NCBI GenBank assembly: GCA_028023455.1
Contig: JAQFVV010012490.1
Coordinates: 64,001-128,000, forward strand
Direction of reading: 5' to 3'
Length of the DNA stretch: 64,000 nucleotides
Source: Epiperipatus broadwayi
Taxonomy: Eukaryota; Onychophora; Udeonychophora; Euonychophora; Peripatidae
Part shown: piece by piece, positions 1-10,645 of the stretch
How the letters are laid out: every line of letters begins with the position of its first letter
Numbering within the stretch: the stretch's first letter is position 1
Translations under genes and position numbers: made by a program
Notes under the pieces: generated by a model
What the model saw: only the letters and a program-made list of their open reading frames with translations
Told to the model about the DNA's origin: nothing
The model's database searches: none

Positions 1-107
1 AATTTTATTCCCAAATGTGGTCTACTGTAAGGAAATGATTAAGTGATGATACATTTATTATATAATCACATTGGTGAAGCACTATTAAAACATTCTGAAC
101 AAACATT

Positions 108-790
108 AATAACATATTTTCTTTATTCAAATTCACAATAGAATCAGAACAAGAACAAAAATTGACATTCTCAAATGTTCCTCTGACAAGATTCTCTCAC
201 AAGAAAATTGAAATTACAATTACTAGAAAATTTGCATGAATAGGAAAATATTTAACATATGTATTTATCTGTGACAGAAACACTAAACATGGAGTTAAAT
301 CATTATGGAACAAAGCAAAAGAAATTTGCTTAAAAATTAGTGATTTGCAGAAAAAAAATCTACATAGCACAAATTCTCATGAAGAATGATTATCCATCAA
401 CTGTCATTAAAAATCCCTTAAAAAGACAACAACAACAAAAAATACCAATTCTATGTACTATGGTGTATCCATACTTAACAGGGATAGCAGACAAACTAAA
501 GAAAATCTAAAATCAATATAACATCAGATCAGTTTTCCAAAGTGGAATCCTAACCTTCACAAAACTTAAACACAAAATCCTGAAATGAAAACTGCATTTA
601 CAAACATGTGAATGTGGAAGGATGTATATTGGTGAGACTAGTAGCCTCATTGAAAAACAATTGAAAGAGCACAAAGTGATTAAAAATGAAAAAAATAGAT
701 GTATCTAAAATAGCAGACCATGTATATACCAGTGACAAAGTATGACTTTTTAGGAATGGAAGCATGCTATATAATCTTTTTAATAATGTT
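108..790 (+). pseudogene. Penelope-like element remnant: end of RT domain plus GIY-YIG endonuclease
   Basis: Not an open frame, but pieces of one protein can be read in shifting frames. Near 125-185 the text reads SLFKFTIESEQEQKL, matching the RT-tail segment 'IQFTxExE...LPFLDV' of PLEs. It is followed by SHKKIEITITRKFA and later GVKSLWNKAKEICLK, corresponding to 'YRKPTxTxxYL' and 'SLxxRAxxIC'. Then come a segment reading NIRSVFQSG and, at about 605-680, the GIY-YIG core CECGRMYIGET followed by LKEHK. PLEs (family knowledge) encode RT fused to GIY-YIG and make the nick and the cDNA. Stops and frameshifts occur throughout, so it is dead. The element probably begins before the window. It is a different subfamily from the 30-35 kb copy, which has YTKQ/YTGQ instead of YIGET. 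Upstream bases 1-107 hold no more recognisable coding. Confidence 0.75.
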
Positions 791-898
791 TTTATTTCAT
801 TTGCCACAACAATTATTATGTAATAGTGCCTAATTTGTACATGTAACCATCATCTAGAAAATCTGAAACTCTTATCTGTAAATCAGATAATAAATTAT

Positions 899-1965
899 CA
901 AGATATTGTACCCATTTGGGTTATATGGCACACATCAACATAGTTGTGTGTATATATGTATATACATAAAGTAAAGGAAAAGTAGATATAAACACAGATA
1001 AAAAAATTTGTGGATATTTTCTACATTTCCTGGAATAAAGTAATAATAACTATAAAGGGTTAAATTACTCTGGATTTAAAATAAAATTTTATTATAACAG
1101 TTAAAAAGAGGTCTAATAAAAGTTAATATTTTCTGATTTTGAAAACAAGCATGTCTACTGACAATTGTAAAAATATCTACCTTTGAAAATTTTTTAATTA
1201 ATGCTTGTATACATTTTTAAATCTATTTTTAAAAATCTTTGTAGATTAAAATTCTAAAAGTAGCTATTGATTAAGATTGTTTTTTTTATCAAGATAAGAA
1301 AAAAGCAGTTTTTAATTAAAAATAATGTGTTGTTGTCACCCTAGTAATCCAAGACTATAAAAGATTTGGATAAAATAATTATTTTAGTCTGGCTTTTAGT
1401 TTTTGGTCAGAGTTGACTAATAATATTTTTAAGAATAGCTAGTAGCAGAGTTGGCCTGCCAATCACAACAGAAAACACTCGCAAAGATTGAAGAGTGCAA
1501 TGAAGAAGCCCATCAAGCCCTAGTCAGAAGGGAGCTCATTGCATGCAAACAAATTATTTGAATTATACCTCTCCATGATGACAATTTTGGACTATATTTT
1601 TCTGATGGACCAAAAATCAAGCTTACCAAGAGAAACTATCAGTTGAAAAAGAAGTAATTATACATGTGCTGATATAGCTATATGCAGAGAAGCACATATA
1701 AACATATATACAGCTAATGGGAGTAATATTATTATATAATGAAAATGAAATTTTAAACAATTTCTTTTCTAAAAATGACATTTTAAAAATCTATATATTT
1801 TAAAAGAAAACAAGTAAAATTTTGAATGAATGAAATGATTGAATTCATTGACCAAAAAAATCTTTTATATTAATTTAAAGATGATTCTAAAAGCATTATA
1901 ATTAATTAACAATAATCAGTTAAACACTGATTTGAGTTTTTTTTTTAAAAAAAGAAAACTTTAAA
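899..1965 (+). repeat. Dispersed repeat R1, left copy
   Basis: Long interspersed repeat with a clear relative at 54340-55740 and a weaker one at 59150-60000. Shared blocks in the same order include 'TTTGGGTTA(T/C)ATGGCA', 'CTACATTTCCTGGAATAAA', 'AAAGGGTTAAAT', 'GATGGACCAAAAA(T/C)CAAGCTTACC' (about 1602) and 'GAAGCACA(T/A)ATAAACATATA' (about 1690). No coding or RT motif is visible in any frame, and ends are not sharply defined by eye. It lies directly left of the HHR fold-back at 1972. Could be the non-coding part of a long retroelement or an old satellite-like family. Confidence 0.7.
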
Positions 1966-1971
1966 TAATAT

Positions 1972-2290
1972 ATAGGATATATGAGCACAGACTTTCACAC
2001 CACCCACAGCTCACCACTCTATCTCATATCACTGATACACTTGAACACATATATGTCAAAAAGGGTCTATCTTAATATATATCTGATCACTTATTGCATA
2101 TATGAGTAGAGATGATAATCTGGACCAACTGATGATTGCTGGTTTAGCATGAAATATGTATATTGGTGATTATTTATCTTTTTGACATATATGTGTTCAA
2201 GTGTATCAGTGATATGAGATAGAGTGGTAAGCTGTGGGTGGTATGAAAGTCTGTGCTCATATACCCTATATATTACATATATTAATTCAG
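1972..2290 (+). mobile_element. Fold-back SINE-like element carrying a hammerhead ribozyme (left locus)
   Basis: Two arms of about 90 bp (about 1972-2064 and 2188-2275) are near-perfect reverse complements, for example GAGCACAGACTTTCA on the left against TGAAAGTCTGTGCTC on the right. The loop holds a hammerhead fold (2115-2173). The right arm plus loop is one element in + orientation; the left arm is a second copy in - orientation cut off just after the ribozyme position. The same element occurs at 61627-62340. The homologous position of that copy carries a tRNA B-box-like GAGTTCAAATCC, so the family may be a pol III SINE-like element with an HHR, as known for Schistosoma Sm-alpha (family knowledge). 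A 72-residue open frame on the minus strand here is a by-product of the repeat. Confidence 0.7.
2115..2173 (+). ncRNA. Hammerhead ribozyme, type I, short stem III (left copy)
   Basis: Hand fold. Stem I is ATAATC (2115-2120) with GATTAT (2168-2173), a TGG bulge, then ACCAA (2124-2128) with TTGGT (2163-2167). The core CTGATGA is at 2129-2135. Stem II is TGCT with AGCA around the loop GGTTT, with a T/T mismatch at the first position. GAA is at 2151-2153. Stem III is ATA with TAT and a 2-nt loop (2154-2161). The cleavage nucleotide is A2162 (NUH triplet AUA). All conserved core bases are present. Weak points are the mismatched 10.1/11.1 pair and the very short stem III, although tiny stem III helices are typical of PLE and retrozyme hammerheads (family knowledge). 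Confidence 0.75.
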
Positions 2291-2499
2291 GTATATAATA
2301 AGCCTGCATTTCAGTTATTAAAACTTTAAATAGTAATGAGAGAATTAATAATTGATTTATATTATTTTTTTATATACACACGCACACGTGAATTTTATAT
2401 ATATTCAAAATGCAATTAGTATTTACAAAAATTAATGTCATTTATTATTTTGATAAATTCAAATATGATAGAAAATGAATTTCATTTATATGTTATTCA

Positions 2500-4175
2500 T
2501 CAATTGTATTGTACTCTGTGTGCATATTGATATATCAATGCATGTCAGATAGACACATTTAGGTAAAAATTGATATTTATTATTTTGACAAAATTAAATT
2601 TTGTTTTTACATTAAACAACACATATATGTACATTTTAATCATTTATTGCATATTGTATGATGATTGAAATATAAATCAATTGTACTGAACATGTCTGTG
2701 CATATATCAATGAATGTCAAATAGACACAAAATTTAATCATTTCTTTAATTTTATTAAATATCAATTGAAATGTTTTCATTTCTAAATTATAAAACATAT
2801 CTGTGCAATTATATATATGTGTTAAAGTAAACTTAGCATAAGGTATTTGTATTATTAAAAATATAACTTAAAAATTTTAATCATATATTTTTATTTTATG
2901 GCAAGTCAAAGATGTTCAGAAATTATTATGCCACACCACATGTCTATGTGTGTATATATCTCAATGCATGTCAAATAGACATATATGTAAATTTTAATCA
3001 TTTATTTTATTTTATGACAATTCAAATATAAAGCAACATGTCTGTGTGCTGACTGACTTTTAAACAAATCTATTGGAACATATATGTAAATCAATGTAAT
3101 AACTTGAAGTTTGTATATTAATCATATAAATCACAATGTGATAATTTTTATTATATATTAATCAAAATCACAAGACTTATGTGTATAGCCATATTCTAGA
3201 GACCTTAACTTCATTTTTTATTAATAAACTTGTATTCATTATTAAAATTATTCCAGTGATTCTAAATATTTAGGATATGTAAATCACTATCTCTTTGTCA
3301 TTGTACCACTGATAGAGCTTATGATCTCTAAGATAGATTTATGCATAACAGTCTGATATATTAAAGGGGGGTGTATTGTGCTTAAGGGACATTCACTATG
3401 ATTGATATATCCTGGTTGGTGTATATGATTATATTCTTTAAAGCCCCTGCACTACATTTTAGTTTAGTTTAGTCTCTATTAGAAATTAAATTTATAAAGG
3501 CCAGTATATTAATGGTATTAAATGGACAGAGCATTGATGATGATCCACATGGTTTAATATCCCAGCATTATTACTTTTATAGTTGTATATTCTTATAAAT
3601 GAGCACTTAGTTTATATATCCAAATTATATTTAAATAAATGCCCCATGCTGGCAAATTAAGGCACAATAGTTATCCTGGTATACAGTAGACCCAGTTCAA
3701 ATCCAGTCACAAGTTTGAATGTTGATTTTTTTGGAATGATTATTTTGATTATTAATCACCCATAATGGTAAGTATGACTTATAATTACTTTTCTTTTGAT
3801 AATGATGGTTGGTGTATAATTATGCTTATAATAGTGAGTTAACTGGGCTGATCTCTCAGAGATCTCATATCTCATGCTCTCTTAAATATATAACATTTCT
3901 TATATATTTTGGATATTAAAATTACTTTAATATTTAATTTTGAAATTTTGTTTATTTGGGGAGAGATGTTCCATCACCCCATCTCCACCCTTCATTTATC
4001 CATCCATTACAATATTTTTAATCTTCCAAATGCTTTTAACATTCATAAGTTTTAACTGTAAATTAGATTTTAGCATTGTTTGAACTTCTTATAATCAACA
4101 ATTAATGTGTTGGTCAAACTCATTTTTGCTATATATAAAAACAATTCATCTGTTGGTAAAAAAAAATTGAAAGCC
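2500..4175 (+). repeat. Dispersed repeat R2, left copy, with tRNA-like segment
   Basis: Related to 57726-59130 and, more weakly, to 61190-61610 and 8270-8660. Shared blocks: 'CAACATGTCTGTGTGCTG', 'CAGTATATTAATGGTA', 'AGAGCATTGATGATGATC', 'TTTAATATCCCAGCATTATT' (about 3555) and 'CTGATCTCTCAGAGA' (about 3850). At 3670-3715 a tRNA-like pair of boxes is seen (TAGTTATCCTGG, then AGTTCAAATCC). The 3' part (about 4010-4175) recurs at 8490-8660. No protein motif. Probably an old composite retroelement with a tRNA-derived portion; boundaries are approximate. Confidence 0.65.
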
Positions 4176-6434
4176 AACAGAAATTCTATACAAAAAAAAT
4201 GAGTTTGAATTGCTCGTTCTTTTTAATGTTAATCAGACCATGATTAGTTTAAATATAGATAATATCTTATCAATATTGAAGCAGTCAATCTTAGCTTAAG
4301 ATTGTGCTTCATGTTTCTATCTACTAACCTGTGTTTAAATCCCTATTTCCCATCCCGCTCCTTTTGTCGTGTATATATATTTCATGTATATATTTGAGAT
4401 ACGCACCTAAATTATAAAATTTAATGTTTCAATAACATGTTTTAAAATTATTAGTAATTCTTTTCATTAATTATTAGTTTTTTTTTATTAAAGTATTATA
4501 GATGCGGCTGAAATATATACATAGGAGCAAAACTTACTAACAAAATATTGATGTTTTTAAATATTTATTATATGTCATTTTTAGCTGTTACTTTTAAATT
4601 GCTTGTTTTTCTATTAAACTATATATTTTTTATAAAATCCAATATGGAGGATGCAAGTGTTATTAATTGTCTAAAAATAAATAGGGGTTGGAAGCATTAT
4701 TGTTTTAATCTGGGGAAGGTATTTTTTTAATTAAAGTTTTACTTAAAATAAATGGGATTAAGTAGATTAAAGATTTACTTGTGTTAAAAACATGTTGTCA
4801 AATCTATTTCTAATCTGGAAATAGATTTGAATTTATTTTTGGACGTTATCTTATAATTGCATCTTCAAAAACAACTGATGAAAGAAAAAGTATAAAATGA
4901 CTGAATTTTGAATCACAGAGGAGATTAGCTACTTTTAGAGAGAGGTATTATAAACATATTTCGTTTTGCTTGAAACTTACAAATGATGTAGCAGTAAATC
5001 CACCACTCTTTTCGACCCTATGGGTCAGGGTCATCATCTGCTGCTACCATAATATCCTGCTGCCATGAAATGAAGAAAGGTCTAAAAAGAACTTTAAAAT
5101 GCTAATAGAAATTTCCTGCCACAGAAGTACTTACATTTCAATCGCCGTGCACGTGCCATACTTTAAAATGGACTCTTAAAATTGTAAGGTAAATTTCCAA
5201 GCCGCCACCTAATAGTCAATTTAGTCTAAATAATCTATCAAGATCTGTTCTCATGTATTCTTTAACTTTGCCTTTTTATATATATATCTGTGAATGTAAT
5301 TTTGTTCTCAAATAATTTCTTTATATCTAATCCTATCTCATACGCTCTTAACTTTCTTTAACTTGGTGTAGTCATTTATTTATATGTATTTATTATTTGA
5401 TTTATATATCTGCTTGTTTATTATTAAAATGTCAATCTCACAACCTGGTGATCTTAATTTATAAAAATCTTTTCTGTCATTTTTAACTAAACCTTCATGA
5501 AAAGGTTATTAATGTCCCCTTTAAATATACATATATAATGCATTGTAAATTAATACGTTCGCCAGATTGTTTTATGAATTAACATTTTAGGTTCGTTTTT
5601 AATATAAAATTGATTTGTTTAACTCTGAAAATCCAGAACTCAAGCTAATTAACGCTCTGAAACATTTATTTTATAATTATTTATTAAATTCTGAAAGGGT
5701 GACTTATAATTTGTTTCCTATATAACTGCTAATCTTACTTCATTTTTCATACTCTTAAAATATCAAATATAGTATTTAAATATTCCAGTTATTATAAAAA
5801 TTGCGAATGTGGGATTGAATTATTTTAAATAGTAGGAAAGGGAAGGGGGAAAATCTTAATGTTTCTGTTGCTAAATCAAATCTTAACGTATATTTTATTA
5901 ATTTGAAATCTAAATCTTAATGTTTTTTTGGCTAAATAAAATCTTCAAGTATATTTTATTAAATGAAATATTCTCTCTCTATATATATATATATTATAAT
6001 TGCATGTTGTATTATAGTATTCAAACAAGGGTCATTTATTTTAAAGCAGTAAAATTTATTCAATGTTAGAGACATTTATCATTCGTACTGCATTCCTGAC
6101 ATATAGCCGATCTTTGTGTTCTATATATATGTGCTTCTTAATCTGGGATTACGACAAGTTCGAACCCATAGATTTCTTCTCAAGTCTTCATATAAAAATG
6201 CCTCTGGCAGTGATCCCGTAAGTTTGGCACATGCTATGCATATTCTTTCTTCGTATAAAAGGCCACTGGCTGTAACCCCTAAGTTTGGCATATGCTATGC
6301 TCATCCATTTCATTTTCATCCAGAAGCACAACCATTTCCTCTTAGTTATTTTTAGGCTATTATGTCAGCACCGCAAACTTCTTTATATTATTATTATTTC
6401 TTTTGCTTCATGACCCAGTTTTAATGCTCTAATA
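4176..6434. other. AT-rich stretch without recognisable gene
   Basis: No coding family motif in any frame. A slightly GC-richer patch at 4960-5170 has no recognisable function. At 6196-6310 a unit of about 63 bp is tandemly repeated (both copies contain TAAGTTTGGCA and ATGCTATGC). This creates a 79-codon open frame at 6116-6355 that I do not consider a gene. Short (TA)n runs at about 5980-5996. Confidence 0.6.
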
Positions 6435-7588
6435 CAGTGTTTCCCAACCTGTGGTACACATACCACTGCTGGTATGGGAGTTGCTGGTTGGTGATACATG
6501 AAAAATAATCAGTAATGGCGGACATAAAAAATAAAAAAAAATTAAATCATAAAAATATCATAGAAATGTTTTTCCCTATAATTCATAAAAATTATTTTAA
6601 TTAATAATATTATACAGTAAAGTTGTTAATATGTACAGTCGATAACCATCTTTAATGTTAATGATAAAATTGAAAGTATGATTAAAAAATTAGATTTTTG
6701 GAAACAGTGTATCGAAAACAATCAACTGGAAGTATTCGAAACTCTACATATTTTTTTGTTTGAAAATAAGATTAGTCTGTCTCAAGATATACAAGAAAAT
6801 ATAATAGCACATTTAACAGGATTAAAATTGTCTTTCATGGAATATTTTCCAAAACCCGAAAACACAAATGATAATTGGATTTCAAACCCCTTCTATGAAG
6901 AAAATTTAGAAAAAGCTACATCATTATCAATAAAGGATAAAGAAAATTTAATAGAATTATCATGTGACAGAACTTTACAAGTAGAATTCAAACGACACAA
7001 TCTAATTAATTTTTGGTTAAATATTAAAGAATATGAACAACTTTCTGAGAAAGCTCTTAAATTATTATTACCATTTACTAGTATGGAATTAGTAGAAAGA
7101 GCTTTTTCTTCATATATTTTTTTAAAAAAATAAGTATCGAAGCAGATTGAACGCATCTTTTGAACCAAATTTCAAAAATGTTCTTCGAAACAAGCACAAG
7201 GATCTCATTAAATTTATTTTATAAAAATATTTGATTATGATTAGAAAATATATTAATTGTTTTTTTATAATTTTGTGTTTTTATTAAAACCATTTATTAG
7301 TAAACGAAATATGACAAAATAGTAGATAAATATGAAACTTTGAACATATATATATATGTTACAGTGAGTTTATAATCCGGCGTGTCGTTTAGACATGTTT
7401 CAATGTAATTTGTCTCATTATGTGATGTGAATACATACATGGTCACTCTATAATATTTATAAAGCAAATAAAATAACACACTCGCAATAACAAATTTCAT
7501 GAAATACAATCATTTTTACGAAGTGGTACAATTTAGCGTGATGTAACTACCAAGTGGTACACGAGCCAAAAAAGGTTGGGAAACGCTG
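6435..7588 (+). mobile_element. Internally deleted hAT (ZBED/Buster-like) DNA transposon
   Basis: Termini are matched inverted repeats: CAGTGTTTCCCAACC at 6435-6449 and GGTTGGGAAACGCTG at 7574-7588, one mismatch in 15, starting CAG as is usual for hAT. They are flanked by a perfect 8-bp target duplication CTCTAATA (6427-6434 and 7589-7596), the hAT TSD length. Length is 1154 bp against roughly 3 kb for autonomous members (family knowledge). The only transposase left is the C-terminal dimerisation part (6678-7224), so the DDE catalytic core and BED zinc finger are gone. It inserted as a unit and could only have moved with help from a full-length relative. Confidence 0.9.
6678..7224 (+). pseudogene. 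hAT transposase C-terminal fragment (hATC dimerisation domain), frameshifted
   Basis: The open frame 6678-7133 (151 codons) begins MIKKLDFWKQCI and ends in the hAT dimerisation signature: about residues 108-150 read FWLNIKEYEQL, then KALKLLLPFTSMELVERAFS. The family pattern is 'FW...Y..L...A..LLLPF.TTYLCE..FS'. The expected continuation is found one base out of register after the A-run near 7120-7131: KNKYRSRLN, then PNFKNV, ending at a stop at 7222-7224. So a single homopolymer slip broke the end of the domain. The N-terminal BED finger and catalytic residues are absent. In intact transposases this domain mediates multimerisation in the nucleus. It lies inside the element's TIRs. Confidence 0.85.
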
Positions 7589-7596
7589 CTCTAATA

Positions 7597-8269
7597 TTAA
7601 AATTAAGCTTTGTTTAAGATATATATAAATGCCAATTACTTCTATTATATTAATTAAATTTATTTCAGTCTTATTCAGTCCCACCCTCTTAATTTATATA
7701 TCTATTTAAGAGTATATGCCTTGGGAAAAATAAAGTGTTTGTCTTACTATTGTTTAAATAATTTTTCAATAAATATTTTTGTCATAGTTCAAATATAATC
7801 TTTTAACTGTCTTTTGTTTATTTTCATGACCTCAATGGTGTGAAAATAATTTATATCATATGTATAATGAATTTCAGAATGCTCCCTTAAATAATGTTAG
7901 TCACCATGTTTCTGAACCATAAATCAAAATGTTAATGGCAGTATTATGTAATTCTTTCTAATATTCGATTGGCATTTTAATATTGGACCCACCAAAGATG
8001 TGTGGTTATTTGTAATATATTATTTAGCTAATAAAGAGCATATGAGAAATAACAGTGTGAATGACACTATGTAATTATCTACTGCTTGCTCATTCACACA
8101 CACACTAATGTATATAATTTGGTTATAAATGTATAATAATTTGTCAGTATATTAAACTATATATTTTATTGTCTAACTAATTTGAGTAGTTTGAATTCCT
8201 TCTTTTCTCCACTTCCACATATTACAGCAATGCTTAGGTAGATTTTAATATAGTCATAGTTAATAGATG
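7597..8269. other. AT-rich stretch, nothing recognised
   Basis: Sequence right of the hAT target duplication. No coding motif, no sizeable repeat recognised; only a short CA run at about 8095-8104. Confidence 0.5.
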
Positions 8270-8660
8270 TCTCATTGTGTTGCTCAGCTTTGCTAGTCGG
8301 CCAGATTAAGATAAATTCTCATGTGCCATCACTATTATGTTATTCATTAGGTGTTAGATCTGGGGCTTAGAGAGTGGGTTCGAATCCAGGCTGGTACCTG
8401 ACCTAAATCTTGGGCTTGACTGGGTTTGAAGTACATTTTATGAGTTCCAGCTCATGTTAGATGGGTATACATGTTTTGACCGGTACAATATATTTTATTC
8501 TTCCAAATGTTTTTAACATTCTTAAGTTTTAACAGTAAATTAGATTTTTGCATTGTATGAACTTCTTATAATCTTACAATAATGTGTTGGTCAAACTCAT
8601 TTTTTGCTGTCTATAAAAACAGTTTAACTGTTGGTAAAAAAATTGAATGTGAATGTTTTA
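8270..8660 (+). repeat. R2-type repeat fragment with tRNA B-box-like motif
   Basis: At 8380-8398 the text GTGGGTTCGAATCCAGGC contains a consensus-like pol III B box; no full tRNA cloverleaf can be folded. From 8490 to 8660 the sequence matches the 3' part of the left R2 copy (4006-4175), including 'ATGTGTTGGTCAAACTCATTTTT' spread over about 8580-8605. Read as a truncated R2 or tRNA-derived SINE end. Confidence 0.6.
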
Positions 8661-8967
8661 AATTGAAATTTAATTAAAGCTTTTGAAAGTTTTAGTGAAT
8701 TTTTCTATGGAAGCAGTCATTCTGTTCAATATATGGATGCTTCATCCCTGGTATGTACCAATGAATAAATATTTGATTAGGAAAAGATATAAATATTGGA
8801 CAGAGGGGGAAAAGTGCAATGAAGAAGCTGCTCATATGACAATAGCAAACATTCCATAATTCAATCTAATATGATAATTCATAATGTTTGGAAATCACTC
8901 TTTAATCTTGGTCTGAAGGAAAAAGTAAAAAATCATGATAACCCTCATCGATATGAATTTCTAATGA

Positions 8968-9051
8968 TATAATAGTTTAGTTGATTAAAGTATCTTCTTA
9001 TATTCAATATTCATAAATCTACAAGTCAGAGGTTCAATTCCCATGGGAATA
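8968..9051 (+). repeat. tRNA-like SINE head (degenerate)
   Basis: TAGTTTAGTTGATTAAAGTA (about 8970-8989) resembles a tRNA D-arm/A box, and about 45 nt downstream CAGAGGTTCAATTCCCATGG resembles a T-arm/B box. Acceptor and T stems do not pair well, so this is not a functional tRNA gene. It fits the 5' head of a tRNA-derived SINE. The body of the SINE is not recognisable. Confidence 0.45.
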
Positions 9052-9988
9052 CAATCATTGGTCAAAGATAGCAATACCACTTGAAACAGTGTGTTGAATG
9101 TATTTGAAAAATGTAATTAAAGTTCAAATTTTTCTAAAAATATTTAACAGTTAATATTAGATGATGGAAATAGTCCCAAATATAATTACAACAAAAATGT
9201 TTGAATAATTATTTGTGAGATACAGATTCTAACTTCTTTTTACAATAGGGGATAAAATATAATATTATTCAAAGCTAAGCAAAGTAAGAGAGTAAATTAG
9301 ATAATATATATAGTAAATAATTTTGCTTAGTTTTTTTTCAAATCATGTGACATTTAAAAACCCAAGTAGCAGATTGATAATGATCCTCCCATTTATTTCA
9401 TTGAACTGATTTTTTTTTACTTAGTTAAAAATCAATCTCAGAAGCTTAAACTCGGAGTATGATACTCTAACATGCTGAAAGTACAGAATAAAAAAGAAAA
9501 AATATATTCTTAATAAACTTATGTGCTGTTTCCTGTGAGCAACAAGTAAATAATTGACAATGGCAGAAATCCAATGGTAAGCTAATAGTTTAATTTAAGT
9601 AACATATGAGCATATTTACAAGTATACATAGCCTATTTAAGGCACATTAAAATAATAAAAGGTCATGGTGACCTTCACATAATAAATCCTAGTCCTGCTT
9701 TTGGACTTATAGAGGCAAGATCTTCTGAATTACATTATTACCAGAACATATAGATCAAGTTCTGAGAGTTTATATATCCCTCAAGACTTCTTGAGTTTTT
9801 ACATACTTTATAATATATAACATTTTTTACAGACACATGGTGTATTTTACACTGCTCACCATATATGACATTTTTTATAGTTCTCTGACCTTATAAGGAC
9901 GGGTATGCAACTCTATGACCTAACAACATTGCTACATATTATAGTTACATTGCTACACCTTTATTGTTATACAGGTATTTATATAATC
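9052..9988. other. AT-rich stretch, nothing recognised
   Basis: No coding similarity seen in any frame and no strong repeat. Its right end leads into the HHR-like array. Confidence 0.45.
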
Positions 9989-10046
9989 ATTATAATAATC
10001 AATAAAGCAAATAAAAGCTCAAAAATCAATTGGTCAATGTTATTGC

Positions 10047-10092
10047 TCCTCACTGAGGTGAGCCAAAAGCTCGAAACCAATTGGTCTGAAGA
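10047..10092 (+). ncRNA. Hammerhead-like ribozyme, degenerate (copy 1)
   Basis: Core CTGAGGT at 10053-10059 (A9 replaced by T). Stem II is GAGC with GCTC around CAAAA (10060-10072). GAA is at 10073-10075. Stem III is the palindrome ACCAATTGGT (10076-10085) and the cleavage base is C10086. Stem I pairs TCCTCA (10047-10052) with TGAAGA (10087-10092), 5 of 6 pairs. The self-complementary stem III is typical of dimeric PLE-type hammerheads. The A9 change is expected to impair cleavage. Confidence 0.55.
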
Positions 10093-10513
10093 TAGAAAAA
10101 TTCTAGATAGAGATTTTAAATTCTTTTCTCTTACTGCATTTATTAATAAGATCTTATTTGAGCTATTGGTATGATCCCTATATTATATATTTGTAAATAC
10201 AAGCTTATAAAAGCAATGTCACATAATATATGACTTGCTTTATTGATTATTATAATTTTGCTTCCAAGGCTTTGGCAATGCTAAAGCTATTAATATATGG
10301 TAGATCTGAATTTGGTCCAGTCCCATATAGCTATTTGAGTTAGATAACTGAATTTAAAGACATTTTTATGTCTGAAAACTTCAGATTTTCTACTCAATAG
10401 TTACATAATAAATAAGTGGGTTTTGAGTTGATATTTTAGATCTAGTGTCTAAATGTTCTAGCTCCACACTGAGGTAAACCAAAAGCTCAAAAACAATTGG
10501 TCAATGTTCTAGC

Positions 10514-10560
10514 ATCTCACTGAGGTGAGCCAAAAGCTCAAAACCAGTTGGTCTGGAGAT
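10514..10560 (+). ncRNA. Hammerhead-like ribozyme, degenerate (copy 2)
   Basis: Same fold as the copy 467 bp upstream. CTGAGGT is at 10520-10526, stem II GAGC/GCTC at 10527-10539. The GAA is changed to AAA at 10540-10542 (G12 lost). Stem III is ACCAGTTGGT (10543-10552) and the cleavage base C10553. Stem I pairs ATCTCA with TG(G)AGAT (one bulge). Losing G12 and A9 makes catalysis unlikely, but the helices are conserved. Confidence 0.5.
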
Positions 10561-10645
10561 AGGAATATTCTAGATAGATTTTAAATATTTTTTTCTTACT
10601 GCACTTATCAATAGGAATTTGTTGGAGCTATTAGTAAGCTCCTTA

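Larger units (their letters stand above)
9989..10645 (+). repeat. Direct repeat (period about 467 bp) of paired hammerhead-like units
   Basis: Two homologous segments (about 9999-10175 and 10461-10645) lie 467 bp apart, measured at the predicted cleavage positions 10086 and 10553. Each holds two HHR-like units in tandem 51 bp apart (10035/10086 and 10502/10553). The right unit of each pair is well preserved, the left one degenerate. After the ribozyme both continue with 'TTCTAGATAGA', 'TTACTGCA(T/C)TTAT' and 'GAGCTATT'. A 22-bp inverted repeat joins 9989-10010 and 10236-10257. Tandem HHR pairs are described for PLE pseudo-LTRs, and tandem HHR units for animal retrozymes (family knowledge). 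Which of the two this is cannot be told. Confidence 0.6.

Noticed and set aside
4873-4880. CTGATGA as possible hammerhead core
   Set aside because: No stem II hairpin and no GAA at the required distance. The same holds for core-like heptamers at about 28299 (minus), 52087 (minus), 61988 (minus) and 62946.
8366-8400. tRNA gene suggested by GGTTCGAATCC
   Set aside because: No acceptor, D or anticodon stems can be paired; it is a SINE-type B-box remnant. The same applies to 57705-57715 and 58770-58780.
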